Positions 37,241-49,739 of a DNA stretch of 64,000 nucleotides are shown here, in pieces. The notes beneath the pieces were generated by a model that saw only the letters and a program-made list of their open reading frames with translations, ran no database searches and had not been told where the DNA came from. Numbering within the stretch: position 1 is the first letter of the stretch; every line of letters begins with the position of its first letter. Source of the stretch: Cichorium intybus (lineage: Eukaryota > Streptophyta > Magnoliopsida > Asterales > Asteraceae). Location of the stretch: contig CM042011.1 of the NCBI GenBank assembly GCA_023525715.1, positions 64,967,354-65,031,353 of the forward strand, given 5' to 3'. The translations under genes were made by a program, and so were the position numbers.

Positions 37241-38870
37241 TAGTCCCGACGCCTTGAGCGTGGTATGCATTCCGTATAACCTAACCGAGAAACCACAATG
37301 AATACACGATGATAATTTTAAAACTAATAACTCATTTGATAAAGTTAACACTTTATTAATAAGCCTACAAAGACCCAACGCAACAATATTTTTTTGTGAT
37401 TAAAACCTGACTTAAGTTTTAATTTACGATTTTTGACAAATTTCAAACCGCCTCTTAACCCATGCGACATAGTTTTCTCCCTCTAGAATTCAACCGCCTC
37501 ACCCCACCAAAACAATCAAACAAACCCTAAGCAGCAGAAAACCCCCAATCATAAATGAGAATGCTATTGAAAATTCACGTCGATCAAGCTCAACCTAGTT
37601 GTTAGCTTGTTTAGAATTTAGCTGCTTTAAACATGGCATCAAGGTACACTCCCAATTTTATCTTCCTCTATGAAATCTTACAATTATTGTCACAACTCGC
37701 GATGTGTAACACTAGTTAGGATTCATATTTGGATGTTACTTGTTCCCATCTTACTCATTCGATCAATTTACCAAGGAATGTAGATTTCAATTCAGGAACG
37801 AAGATGTTAGGTAATGATATTACCTCTGCAGTTTTGAACTTCCGATTGATAATTTGTCCATCTCATAATTTTATAAAATAATCAAGTTTGCATTTATGCT
37901 TGGGTTTCTTTGTTTCGCTTTTAGCTTGAAACCCGGATCTAAGAACACATTGAATGTTTCATGAATCTAGAGCTTATCGGTATTCATGAGAAACAAATGG
38001 GGCCAAACCTACAATCAGGTACAAACGGAGATCTATCTTCATTCATTACATCATGAACAGCTATTTACTGCTAACAATAACCTGATAATATATTTTCTAG
38101 TAATCATCGCATTACATTAGTGAGTAGTAGAATGCAAGTGACTGATGTCTCTCATTGATAATGTACTGTTATTATTTCCTGAATGATTATAATTTATAAA
38201 TCCTTCTTTCAAGCCCTAGTTTTCATGGGTAGTAAAGAATTTATAAGTTTACAGGTTCAAAGTATCATATGATATTGGAGAAAACAGTTATTGCATAAAC
38301 AAGTCACAATTGCTCCTTTTTAAATGAAGCATATACTTAAGCACACAGAATGCACAAAAAAAATCACAAACACACAGAAGCAAAACAGAAAGAGAGAGTG
38401 TGATCAATTCTATAATCAATGACATTAGGTATTCGATATAAATAACTAATAGCATATTAATACCGATGACAGTTTGGGTATTGGCTAAAATGATTTAAAA
38501 TATTAAACCTAGAAACCAACAAGAATCATAGTAGTAGTGGGATTATTATGTTTATAATGGTGGTGGTTAAAGTAATAGCACAAGAGTTCCATTAATCCAT
38601 GCTAGGAATTTATCCCATTGTTGTATACGGACTATAACTTAACACGTATAAGTCTTTTTAGCCACCACCACTTAACTTTTTCCCCATGTAAAAAAAGGAA
38701 TAGACTTAAAATTTGTTGGCTTTATAGCTTTGAAATGTGAACAACTTTTTGCAGGATTCTTTTTTGGATCATGGTTTACCTTGTACTGTTAAAGCCACTG
38801 TCACTCTTGATTCCCTTGTAATTACATGATCATTGACACATAGGAATGGAATGGAGCATTACAGGAATGG
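37241..38870. other. Spacer; no gene recognised
   Basis: Mostly AT-rich. Around 37540-37640 there is a possible leader with ATGGCATCAAG followed by GTACAC, which could be a small first exon with a donor site, but no continuation with coding character was found. Confidence 0.35.
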
Positions 38871-38879
38871 AATGGAGCA

Positions 38880-39436
38880 TTACAACGGAATGAAAGAATC
38901 CTGTTTGGTTGCTATGAAGGAATTGAATGAAGCATTCCTTACGGAATGTGATTCCTTCTCTTGGGCTGATATTATTTCCATGGGGGTGGGGTGTTTTTAT
39001 TCATTCCTTCAGTTTCAGTGCATGGAATGGAATGATATATGATATAATTGTAAATTACTTTTATTCATATAATATTTTTTGATGATATTAATCTTTTTAA
39101 TTTTGTAAACTTTTTTAGATAATAGGTAATTTGTTATTAACTATTTGCAAAACATATAATATGTATATTGGACGAAATGAATTATGTTTGTATGTAATTT
39201 ATATAACGATTTATCTTTAGTTAATTAAAATTTATTTCTATAATATACCGTTTTTTTTTCTTTATTTATCATTTTCATTTATTTAGTTTTTATTTATTAA
39301 TAACAAAAAAAATGTTTAAATGACTCATTCCATTCCTTCAAGTCAACCAAACGTGACATTGGAATGTAATTGGAGATTCCGTTAACTTGCTCATTCTATC
39401 GCATGATTTTATTCCATTAATACCAAAACGGTCCTA
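38880..39436. mobile_element. Putative MITE with GGAATGG-rich ends
   Basis: The left part TGTTTGGTTGCTATGAAGGA and the right part TCCTTCAAGTCAACCAAACG are inverted counterparts of about 30 bp with mismatches. GGAATGGAATGG words recur at both ends and again in a following fragment (39440-39640). No target duplication recognised. The central part is AT-rich. Confidence 0.5.
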
Positions 39437-39663
39437 AGTAGTGTCTGGTATGATGGAACTAGGCAAGGAATGGAATGGTTCATTCCATAGTAATGAGAAA
39501 AAACATGTTTGTTTTGCCCGATGGAATGGAATGGACCATTCCTAAAAGAATGTAGTTCCTTCCATTCTATTAATTTCATCCCTTAGTCAGTAATTTTGTT
39601 TTTTCATTCCATAATGGAATGGAATAAAAAACTGCTATATAACTCATCTTTATTCATATTATT

Positions 39664-39667
<4 letters not shown>

Positions 39668-39741
<74 letters not shown>
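39668..39741. repeat. AT microsatellite, 74 bp
   Basis: Pure AT run at the left of element E10. Confidence 0.97.
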
Positions 39742-40349
<608 letters not shown>

Positions 40350-40362
40350 AACACACACACAC

Positions 40363-41934
40363 ATAACATAAAAAAATTAAAATGAATTTTTATTTAATTC
40401 CTACAAGCCAACCAAACATACACATGCAATTTTAAATATAACAAAGTTACTTTTCCACTATTTAAAATCTTTTTATTGTGTGAATATTGTGAAAACAACG
40501 CAAATAACAACATGAACGAATTGCTGGCAAGTGGCAACCGTTATGAGTTTGGTATCCTAAAAAGGGAAAAACATGAAATGAGAACCAAGAACATGTGGAC
40601 AATGTGAAACAGAATATTTTCCAATAAAAAGAAAAAAAAAAAATTATACATTTTGATTTGATTTTGCTCCTAAAAAGACAATGACAGATTGCATAATTGT
40701 GCCAATAATTATTAGAAGGAATATGAAACAGTGATGATATATCATAGAGGAAAGTATTCATGGTGCTCTAGGCCACCAAGTGCTATAAAAATTCCTACTT
40801 TCCTAATTAACCTATAAAGCCTACTAAACTAAATACTCATTAAAAAGACATCTATTTGTTTATGTATGTACATATATAAATTATACTTTGTGTCCTCATA
40901 GATTATAATGTATTTTCTTTATAGTTGTTTACAAGTACTATGTTGGATCATCTACTATGTTAAACACATTGTCTACCTTTTAAAACCCAATAAAGCTTAT
41001 TTATATAAAAGAAATAAAAGAAAGCCAAAAGATTTGGGCATCAAGCATATACCAAATGATGTTGATTGGGCCATTTGGTTATTTCCAATAAATCTATTTT
41101 AAGTTAATTGGTGGGTATAATAAATCTAGCTAAAAAAGCGTAAAACCGTTTAAGGTTATTGACCCATGTATCTTGCATATTTTTAGATAAACGCATTATA
41201 AAAATTCTACATTATTAATATTTACTACAAATGATATTAAATTGAAGGACGTGAAGTAAGGTTGAAGATAGAATGAGGGGGTGAAAGTGTAATTTTGTGT
41301 AAGTTTGTCGGTTTGTGGGTGTGGAAGTAATGTTTTATGAAAAAAAAAAAAAAAAAGATTACATTCTTTGTTGTACTTATGAATGGGCATAAAACTTGAG
41401 AATTTTTTATAAGATATGCCACTTTTACGTCACCAAAAATGGATTATACCTTTTCTAGTACAATCACGAATACATTCTTTATATCGGGTCTGGTTTGCTT
41501 TATATGAGGGATTGTGATATTTTTGTAGAAATAATAAATAAAATTTATTTGAAGGGCATAATTATGGAATACAGTCTCTATGGGATATTAATCACAAAGA
41601 TACAAGAATAGTATAGCTACTGTTGTAATATGATCATTTTTTGGATTTTATCACAAGATAATCATCCGATATGATAAATGATACTATATAAAACGCCAAA
41701 AATCTGTGGAGCAGTTCTGACATTGTTGTGTTCCACAAACAGTTCGTGATTTGCCTTTACTTTGTTTTTTTGACAAAATCAACGAATCTGGACTATATAC
41801 GAGTACGTTATGTTTAACAAACATTTTGTACTCTTTTTTGGCCAAAGAAATTTTAATTGTATTATTGTATAGTTGATGGTTGCATGGAAATCAAATCACT
41901 CCTCTTCAAAACCTGATTTATGTCGGTCTGAAAA
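40363..41934. other. Spacer without recognisable genes
   Basis: AT-rich. Short chance open frames only; no terminal-repeat structure noticed. Confidence 0.45.
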
Positions 41935-41940
41935 TGGACA

Positions 41941-42135
41941 TAAATTACAGAAACACTCCCTAAAGTATCCCAAAACTAACAAAGGGAACCCAAGTATCCA
42001 TTATTCACTTCGTGAGTCACTTACGTTTGCATATTACAACAGATTGGTCCCTCTGAACGTTTCATTCGTTAAACTCCCGTCAAACCCGCCCCATGTGCCC
42101 TTCACGTGGGGGTATTTTTGTCCATTCGCATATCC
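41941..42135 (+). repeat. Left terminal inverted repeat of the MULE
   Basis: About 190 bp, inverted match of 46765-46966 with some 15 percent differences by eye. It should hold the MURA promoter and transposase-binding sites. Confidence 0.85.
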
Positions 42136-42277
42136 GTTTTGCAGGTTATGATTTACCGCCATTAATGACAGTCACTTCATCAACCACCTGAAGATTTCAT
42201 CGATTCAACTTATATACACAGAGTCTTCTCTCTAGGAGCTGCATACCGTAATAACACTTGGAAGACGGATAGAAAAA

Positions 42278-45200
42278 ATGTGGGTAGTTCGAGTAACTGA
42301 GGAAGACGACTCAGCGATGAATGCTTACGGTAACCTTCAAGCTTTAAACTTTATTCTTCATTTCTGCACTTGTCTTACACACGGATGGTTTTGATTTTGC
42401 AGACAGTAAGAACAAGCTCTTCACCGTCAAACTCCACTACGGTGGATCATTTGAAATGAAACCAAGTTTAGAGTATTGTAACGGCAATATAAGGTATGTC
42501 GATAATGTAGATGTCACTCGGTTAAACCAGGATAAAATGTTATCGATTCTTAGGGTTTTGTGTTGCGATATACATGAACCTTTGTATATACACTACCTTC
42601 TACCAGGGATTAGCTTAGAAAAAGGGTTGATTCCGTTAGGTTGTCCGGCGGATTACAAATCCCTTGAAAACTATGTGGTTATTGTCAGAGAAATTAGCTT
42701 CTTCGTGGAACACGGTGTATCAAAACTCAACAACCACGGTAAGTCGTCGATCCCAAACTATTTGGCAGAAGACAGGTTTTTTATATCTCCTGAACTAAGG
42801 AGGATTCAAAACACACTGTCACTTAGGGCTTCTTGTAGTAGGCAGTTGACATTCGATTTGAACGAACCGTTCCACGGAGATGAAGTTCAAGGTAATTTGG
42901 GTGGACCTTGTTTGGAAATGGTGTTGTATGATCCGACACCAAGGGCAGGGGAGGCTTTTCATGTGGTCCATTTGGAGAAACCTATTTGGGAAGTTGATAG
43001 TTTGACTGCATTTCAAGCTGATTTTTACGACCCTATCTTCACCTTCAACCTAGAGGATGCAAGGTATCAATGGGAGGTAACCACTAACCCTTTTCCAAAT
43101 TTAACAGTGCTAACAGATAATGTTTTGTATGAATCAATGCGACAAACCAATGAAAACCTCCAACAAAGCAATACCTTTGTCACACAATTGAGGGAAGAGG
43201 TTGCAGCCAAATAGTGGTCCTGATAACGACAGTGATGATTGAAGTAATGTCAACCTCGATGAAGAAGATAGACTTGCTGATGACGAAGTGGACAATGAAG
43301 TTTTAAGTATCGTTATGGATTCTCCTGTGCAAGAGGAAGTAGGTGAAGTCAATGAAGAGGAGGAGATGTTCGTTTTGAATAACGACCAATTCAAGTGTTA
43401 TGATCCTGACATTAGTGAAAGGGAAAATTTTTAAAATTCAATGGATATTGAAGTGGACCACGCAGATGGGAGTAACAAGGAAGTGGATTTTAAGGTAGGT
43501 GAATATTTTCCTGAAACGAATGTCGTGAAAGAAGCCATACAAAATTTGTCTGTATACACAAACAGACAACTAAGGATGGTAAAAAATGACGGGGTTAGGA
43601 TTCGTGCAAGATGTCTTGGTGATGTTCCTGGTGGGCCAAACTTTGGTAGGAGACCACTCATTCAAATCAGAAGGAAAAAAATAAAAAATAGTGAGATAGA
43701 TTGCCCTTGGACATTGCACATGTCTCAAACAAAAGAGGATGACAGGTGGAAGGTAAAAACTTATTACCCGGTCCACACCTGTTTGCCCAGTAGAGAAATT
43801 CAATCGTGTACTCAAGGGTATATTGCGAACAAAATAATACAGCAACTTCAGGGAAACCCTAATATACCCACTTCTGCCCTAAGAGAGAAACTACAACGTA
43901 CGTATAAGCTTAATTTGACTTTTATGAAAGTCTTTCGAGCCAAGGCCATCGCGAAGAGCAGGATAAGGGGAGATTACGAGAAGCAGTACACAATGCTAAG
44001 AGATTACGCAATGGAAGTCCAATTGAGGAATCCAGGTATGACTATTAAAATTGGTGTTGAATCCTCTCCTGTTTACTCTGATCAGACACGAAGCTTCAAA
44101 CGTATCTACATCTGTCTGGGACCACTAAAGGAGGGGTTCAAATTAGGGCAACGAGAAATATTAGGTCTTGATGGGGCTTTCATGAAAGGACCATATCCAG
44201 GTCAAATTCTGAGTACAGTTGGTTTAGATAGTAACAACAGAACATACCCAGTGGCATACACGATAGTTGAAGCTGAAAACAAACTGTCATGGTCATGGTT
44301 TTTGGACTGTTTTAGAGGAGATCTTGAAATTGGGGAAAAAACGAACTTCACATTCATAAGTGATCGACAAAAGGTACCTGCAAATTGTTCTAACTTTATA
44401 ATTGAACTTTGACTACTGTTACATCTGTTTACAGGACATTTAATTGTTAATATTTTGGGTTTGGTACCAGCACTTGCTAGAGTATTCCCAGCTGCTGACC
44501 ATAGGTATTGTGTTCGTCATATTCATGAGAATATGAAACTCCGTTGGAAGGGAAAACCAATCAAGGATCTCATTTGAAAATGTGCAAGAGCAGCTACACT
44601 TCCCCATTTCAAGGCAGCAATGCAGGAATTGAAGACTGGGAACAAAGAGGCATTCGAATGGCTGAACAAAATCCCACCAAAACATTGGAGTAGGAGTTCT
44701 TTTTCAGGTATCATTATCATTTATATTTGTTACTATGAATATTAAATTAAGTTACTTATATTGTTAATCACATAAGATGAACCTCTGTTTAACATAAGCA
44801 TGTTATGTAGGTCGTTGTCATTCAGATATCCTTTTGAATAATGTTTGTGAAGTGTTTAACTCAAAAATCGTGGAGGGAAGGGACAGACCCATCATCTCAT
44901 GTTTGGAGTATATTCGTGAGTACTTGATGAAAAAAATTGTGACTGTCCAAAAGCATATAGCCAGAAGTGAAGGATTGCTAACCCCAACTCCTCAAGCATT
45001 GATGGATAAAGTAAAGGAAGAGGCATCGAAGTGTAGAAGTATTTTTAATGGTAATGATAAGTATCAAGTCTCAACAGAGGTTGGTGAACAGTTTGTTGTA
45101 AACATGACCAAAAAGGAATGCAGCTGTCGTAGATGGGAATTAACTGGGATACCTTGCAAGCATGTTGTTGCTGCATTGTGGGACAAGGCATCATATGGTG

Positions 45201-45636
45201 AAAAAGTCCCACTTTGTGAGGAGATGGTGCATCCCTGCTATAGATTGGAAACATGGAAGAGTATGTACAAGTGTACCATTGAACCAATCAATGGACCTGA
45301 TTTGTGGCCAAAATCTGATTGCCCTACCACATTGGTCCACCCAAAGCATCACACTCAGGTATGTTTTTTTATCATTTACTGTATTTGGTTTAGCAATTCA
45401 ATTTAATAACCTCTTACTTGATAATTCAAATGTTATTACAGGTGGGATGATCTAAAGTTAAGCGAAGGAGGGGGCCGGATGAATTCACATCTCAAGGGAG
45501 TCAAAAGAAAAAGGGCCCATACAAACTGTCCAAAAAATATGTAACCGTGACATGTAGCAAGTGTAACGATCCAGGTCATAATGTCAGGTCTTGCAAGGAT
45601 CAATCTGGCAAGGGAAAAGGGGTCAGGGAGAAGTGA
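42278..45636 (+). pseudogene. MURA-type Mutator transposase, decayed
   Basis: Starts MWVVRVTEEDDS (ATG 42278), exon 42278-42329, intron, exon from 42403. The N-terminal domain has FTVKLHYGGSFEMKPSLEYC, a PB1-like MULE opening. Then an acidic linker, the DNA-binding/MuDR part (VKEAIQNLSVYTNRQLRMVK, SEIDCPWTLHMSQTKED, YYPVHTCLPSREI), and the transposase core (LGLDGAFMKGPYPGQILS, NRTYPVAYTIVEAENKLSW, FISDRQK, FPAADHRYCVRHIHENMK). A SWIM zinc finger follows (CSCRRWELTGIPCKHVVAAL) and a CCHC knuckle (CSKCNDPGHNVRSC). Lesions: frame breaks after 43212, a TAA at 43432, a TGA at 44574-44576 just before KCARAA where relatives have Trp, a frame change near 44430, and a TGA near 45449. The two TGAs fit C-to-T type decay of TGG and CGA codons. 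Not functional as it stands. Confidence 0.92.
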
Positions 45637-46364
45637 TGAACATTTGAAGAATGGGAAGGGTTAATGGTTGGTGTTTGGTTTTATTGGTTATGTTTATGAA
45701 TTATAAGTTTGAGTGATGTCTAAGACATTTGGTGATGTATGGTTAACATTTTATGTGTTTGTTATGGTGCGTATTGTGTTATGTTTAAGACATTAGACTA
45801 TGTTTGTTGGTGTGGTTTGTAACTTAATTTCTAAACTATATGTAGTATTTGTGTGTTTGTGAAGGTACGTGTTGTTTGTTAACTTCATTTGCAAAATCCC
45901 TGGTTCTTGGAATTATGTGTGTAATGTTGTATTTGTGTGTTTGGTAATTTGATTTGCAAATTGTCTGGTTGCCCAATTATGAAATAACAACAATATAGTC
46001 ATACTTGTGGTTTACTACGTTGATAAACCACATATGATGTTAAACTTTTGCTGAATATCACTTTTAGGTAATGTGTACAATTTATAATGTACAACGAGGC
46101 TTTACTAACAACCTTAACTAATGACAATCACCATGATTCATGAATCATACAAAACGGATCAACCAAGTGTAGTTAACATTAATATATTGCTTCATGAAGC
46201 TTACAAAACGGATCAAACATCATAATCTAGTACAAATGTTAACTACTATAATTTTATCCAAAATATTAACTAATCCCATTAACATAAACATCAAACAACC
46301 CCAAAATATGATGTTCTAATACCCCCTTACAATAACAGTTACGAGAAATCTTAAAACCAACAAA

Positions 46365-46722
46365 CTAGTCAAACGTAGTAAACATCACGAAGATGATGAA
46401 GAACATCCAAGACACAACCAGAACCATCTTGTACCTTTGAGCTACCCTCAGTTTGCCTTGAAGTCGACCTATTTCTTGAAGATGCAACTGCCTCGCTTGC
46501 AACAAACCTGGAATGATCAATACGGAATCTACAACACATGTGAGGGTCCGACCAACCCACAAACCCACATTGACTGCATCTCCAAAATCGACTTCCTGGG
46601 TTTAGATTTGTCCACGACGTACAAAGAGTTGCTAGCCTTCCACATATGCAACGAACCATACCTGCTTCGCCGAGTCTTTGAATTCTACCGCACCAAATGT
46701 GACTCGAGAGTGTGTTTGACAT
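46365..46722 (-). pseudogene. GRF-type zinc-finger/transmembrane accessory gene of the MULE
   Basis: Convergent to MURA and inside the MULE ends. From ATG at 46722 the minus strand reads MVRCICGRLATLCTSWTNLN, then PGSRFWRCSQCGFVGWSDP and HMCCRF: a GRF zinc finger (Cys-x-Cys at the start, TSWT..NPG.RF, later Cys residues), a nucleic-acid-binding fold. In a second frame follow a short helical region (ARQLHLQEIGRLQGKLR) and a hydrophobic end (MVLVVSWMFFIIFVMFTTFD), probably a tail anchor, stopping at 46365. The frame change lies near 46510-46520, between the finger and the helix. Plant genomes have many small GRF-finger/coiled-coil/transmembrane proteins of unknown role. Its position mirrors mudrB opposite mudrA in maize MuDR, although the protein is not obviously MURB. 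Confidence 0.75.
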
Positions 46723-46764
46723 TTGGAGTAAACGAGATGTTTTTCCCGCTTATATTAACATCCT

Positions 46765-46966
46765 ACAGGCACATATGCGAATGTACAAAAATACCCCCAC
46801 TTAATGGTCACTTGTGACCGGTTTGACGGGAGATTAACGAGACAAACGAGCAGAGGGACCAATCTGTTTATATATGCAAACGTAAGTGACTCATGGAGTG
46901 AAAAATGGATACTTAGGGTACCCTTTGTTAGTTTTCATATACTTTAAGGAGTGTTTCTGTAATTTA
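46765..46966 (-). repeat. Right terminal inverted repeat of the MULE
   Basis: Inverted counterpart of 41941-42135. The accessory gene on the minus strand starts just inside it. Confidence 0.85.
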
Positions 46967-46972
46967 CTCTTT

Positions 46973-49700
46973 AGACTATGTTTATCAAGCTATACGGTAT
47001 GGGTATGTGTCATGTTGGCAACATCCGATGTGGAGTGCTATGACGGCGGCATACACTGTCCCCCATTGGGGGCATCAGCCAAGACCCTCTCTCCAACGGT
47101 ACATTCATGTCGTCTCTCTCTCTCTCTCTCTCTCTCTATTCTTACCATCAACACCCCCACACACCTCCTACATCAAAATGGCATGCACTTAGATTTGTTT
47201 AGGTGGAGTGGATGTCATCGATACCAGTCCCTTCAGCCTTAGTGGTGGAAGGCATGGAAAACAGTCAATGATGTTTTAGAGCATGTGATGATAGAACATA
47301 CGAATCATGTCTTGCATTTGTGGTTGGGTATAAACCCTCTATGGTTTGGATATTTTCTAGCGAGACGATTACTTTTAGCAAAGCACCGCACATGATGCCT
47401 ACACTTTATTAATGTAAGTCATATGTGGCAATTTAGAAAAAAAATATTGTTTTTGTGATGAATATTAGCTTATGTTTCTCTTTGACTACGTGATATCTTA
47501 TGTTGAGTATAAAACATAATATTTTGCATACAAGTTTAATTTGGTTTGGTATGGCCTATTTGTTCCTTTTTTACAAAATTGTAGACATTTTAGTCAACAG
47601 AAATGGACAAATCAGGAACAATTAGAAGCAACACATGTTTTTTAACCTCCTAATTTTTTTTGAAGTTTATTGCCAGTTGTCATAGCTTAAAAATATCAAT
47701 CAGTGTGAGGTTTTGTAATTGTTTTTCATGTTACAAAAATTCTGTGAATTTCAGCACAGACTCACCATCGTTCAAAAATCAGCACAATTAAAAAAAAGTA
47801 GTGTAGATTGCAATATGCATGGAAGACCTGTAAATTTCAACACAACATGGATCATTCAAGAAGTTTTATCCACCTTAGGAACTATAAGAGTAACGTTGAA
47901 ATATTTGACAATTGCAATTATTAAATATAGATTGCATGTGTGAGGTGTATATAATGGATTAGCAGTATTTGGCAATGGTATTTATTTAAGGTAAGCAAAA
48001 AACCCTTAATTGGCGGTGTAAGTAATTGACTGGTAATGGTGTTTAGCAATGATATTCACATGTGTTACTTGTGGAAATTCCATGGTAGGGAGACCGATGT
48101 GATTCTACTTACGGGCTTGAAAGTCAATGGTAGTAAGCGGATGATTGAGGAGCCTGAAGCGGTATTAGGCATAAATAACAAAATTGAAGTAGAAGAAAAT
48201 AGGGTTGGTTCTTGTGAAATAAAAGAAGGGTGTGAGGCAAAATCTCAAGTGGGAAATTGAATGTGGGATGAAAGGGTGTTACCCGCAGCTGTTCGATGGC
48301 TTAGAGACACCGGTGATGAAATAAGCGGGGAAGAATTGTAACATCTGCAAATTTGAGATTAGAATATTTATGTATTATTAAATAATTGTTTCTTTTTTAT
48401 TCAATGTTAATTAAATAGGGTGCGAAGTGTGAATAATAGATTGGCTAGGTTTGGCAATGCTGTAGATTAAGCAACCTTTTGTGAGACCTATAGCAACCTT
48501 TCTAGAAGGTTGCATTGATTTAATGACCAGAATGGTCTATAGCAACCTTTTATGACTGCCTAACGCAACTGTTTCTAAAAGAGTGGGCTGATATGATGAT
48601 TTGAATGTTTTATACAACTCTTTCTGTAGCTTAATGCAAATTTTTAGAAAGGTTACTCAGTGATGTAGTGACATTTTTAATTGTTTAAAAGTGTTATATT
48701 TTATTGTATTTATTAGGTAACACATTGCCTTTATTAGATATATATATTTGTGATGTTTTGGGTTGTTTTAGATTAGATAATATTTATTTTCATGACCTGT
48801 ATGCCCTTAAATTTTTCCAACTAATGTAAATTTCTTTTTTGTTGTATAATAGATTATAAATTGATAGGAAACTATATTAGCAAATTAAATTGTAATTATT
48901 TAAGACCGGAGTCAACCAAACAGGATTCATGGAGATTGAAGTATCTTAGGGAGGTTGATGCAAGTTTTACATTGAGTTGTGATATCAGTGGGAGTCGGCA
49001 CATCACCTTGTGATTGTTTTGTCCCCAGAATGCCCATGAATTTATAGGGGTTGGCTTATCAGAAACACATATAGGATTGAGGCAATTTATACCATTATTT
49101 TCGTGTGGTTGTGTTTTTTTGTATTTATGATTGCATGCTAAAAGATTTTGAAATTAAAATGTAAACACGACAATTTGTTAAAGAGCTAACAAAAGACTTG
49201 CAAATAAAATTGGTAAATTATAAAATTGTTTTTAAAATGTTTTAAAGTATTATTTTGCAAAGTATGAAAGATTAAAATGTTATAAATAAACAAAACAAAA
49301 AACCCCATTTTTAATGTAACTCATATGATATCCATGCTAAAGCACACACTTGAACTAATAGTCTTTCGGCTTGAAAAAGTGCAAAAGCTAGATGCATCAG
49401 TTAGGCTTTAGGGAAAGTGATGAGATGTTTATGATACTCGAGAGTCTTCGGTCGGATATCATGTGTTTTTATTATGCTCGATTAACTATCTTGACTTGTA
49501 ATGTGGAAGGGATAAACATGTCAAATGACATAGTGGATGCCAATGAATCCCACAAGAATCTAAAAGTTTCATAGAGACTGAAATTGGTAAAATGATTGTC
49601 TACCTAAATAGCTTCTTTTTGTGATTACAATATACCTTTTCACAATAAGAAGTGAAATAGGTATCTTAACCTTTGTTAAAATAAAAAATTTTAGGTAATT
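46973..49700. other. Mostly featureless region with fragments
   Basis: It contains a (CT)n run (47116-47137) and, at 48470-48660, several AGCAACCTTT / AAGGTTGC words that can pair with each other (possible element end). The open frame 49392-49574 is not recognised. No complete gene. Confidence 0.4.
48036..48341 (+). pseudogene. Unrecognised coding-like fragment with one in-frame stop
   Basis: The frame reads FHGRETDVILLTGLKVNGSK ... EPEAVLGINNKIEVEENRVG, a TGA at 48258-48260, then at once MWDERVLPAAVRWLRDTGDE and ISGEEL, stop. The composition is protein-like and the frame continues across the stop, which suggests a host-gene or element-gene fragment with one nonsense change. I do not recognise the family. 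Confidence 0.35.
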
Positions 49701-49739
49701 ACTTTTATAAAGGGTAATTATCAAATCACTAACTATAAT

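Larger units (their letters stand above)
41941..46966 (+). mobile_element. MuDR-type MULE with long terminal inverted repeats (5.0 kb)
   Basis: Left end TAAATTACAGAAACACTCCC; the right end is the reverse complement with small changes. Matching continues inwards for about 190 bp (left to about 42135, right back to about 46765), sharing words such as AACTAACAAAGGG, GAGTCACTTACGTTTGCATA, CAGATTGGTCCCTCTG and GTGGGGGTATTTTTGT. It encodes a MURA transposase on the plus strand and a GRF zinc-finger protein on the minus strand. No 9-bp target duplication was recognised at these limits, so the true ends may be a few bases off. Both genes carry lesions. Confidence 0.9.

Noticed and set aside
46437..46817. 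126-codon plus-strand frame
   Set aside because: It is antisense to the GRF zinc-finger gene, whose Cys pattern is far more convincing.
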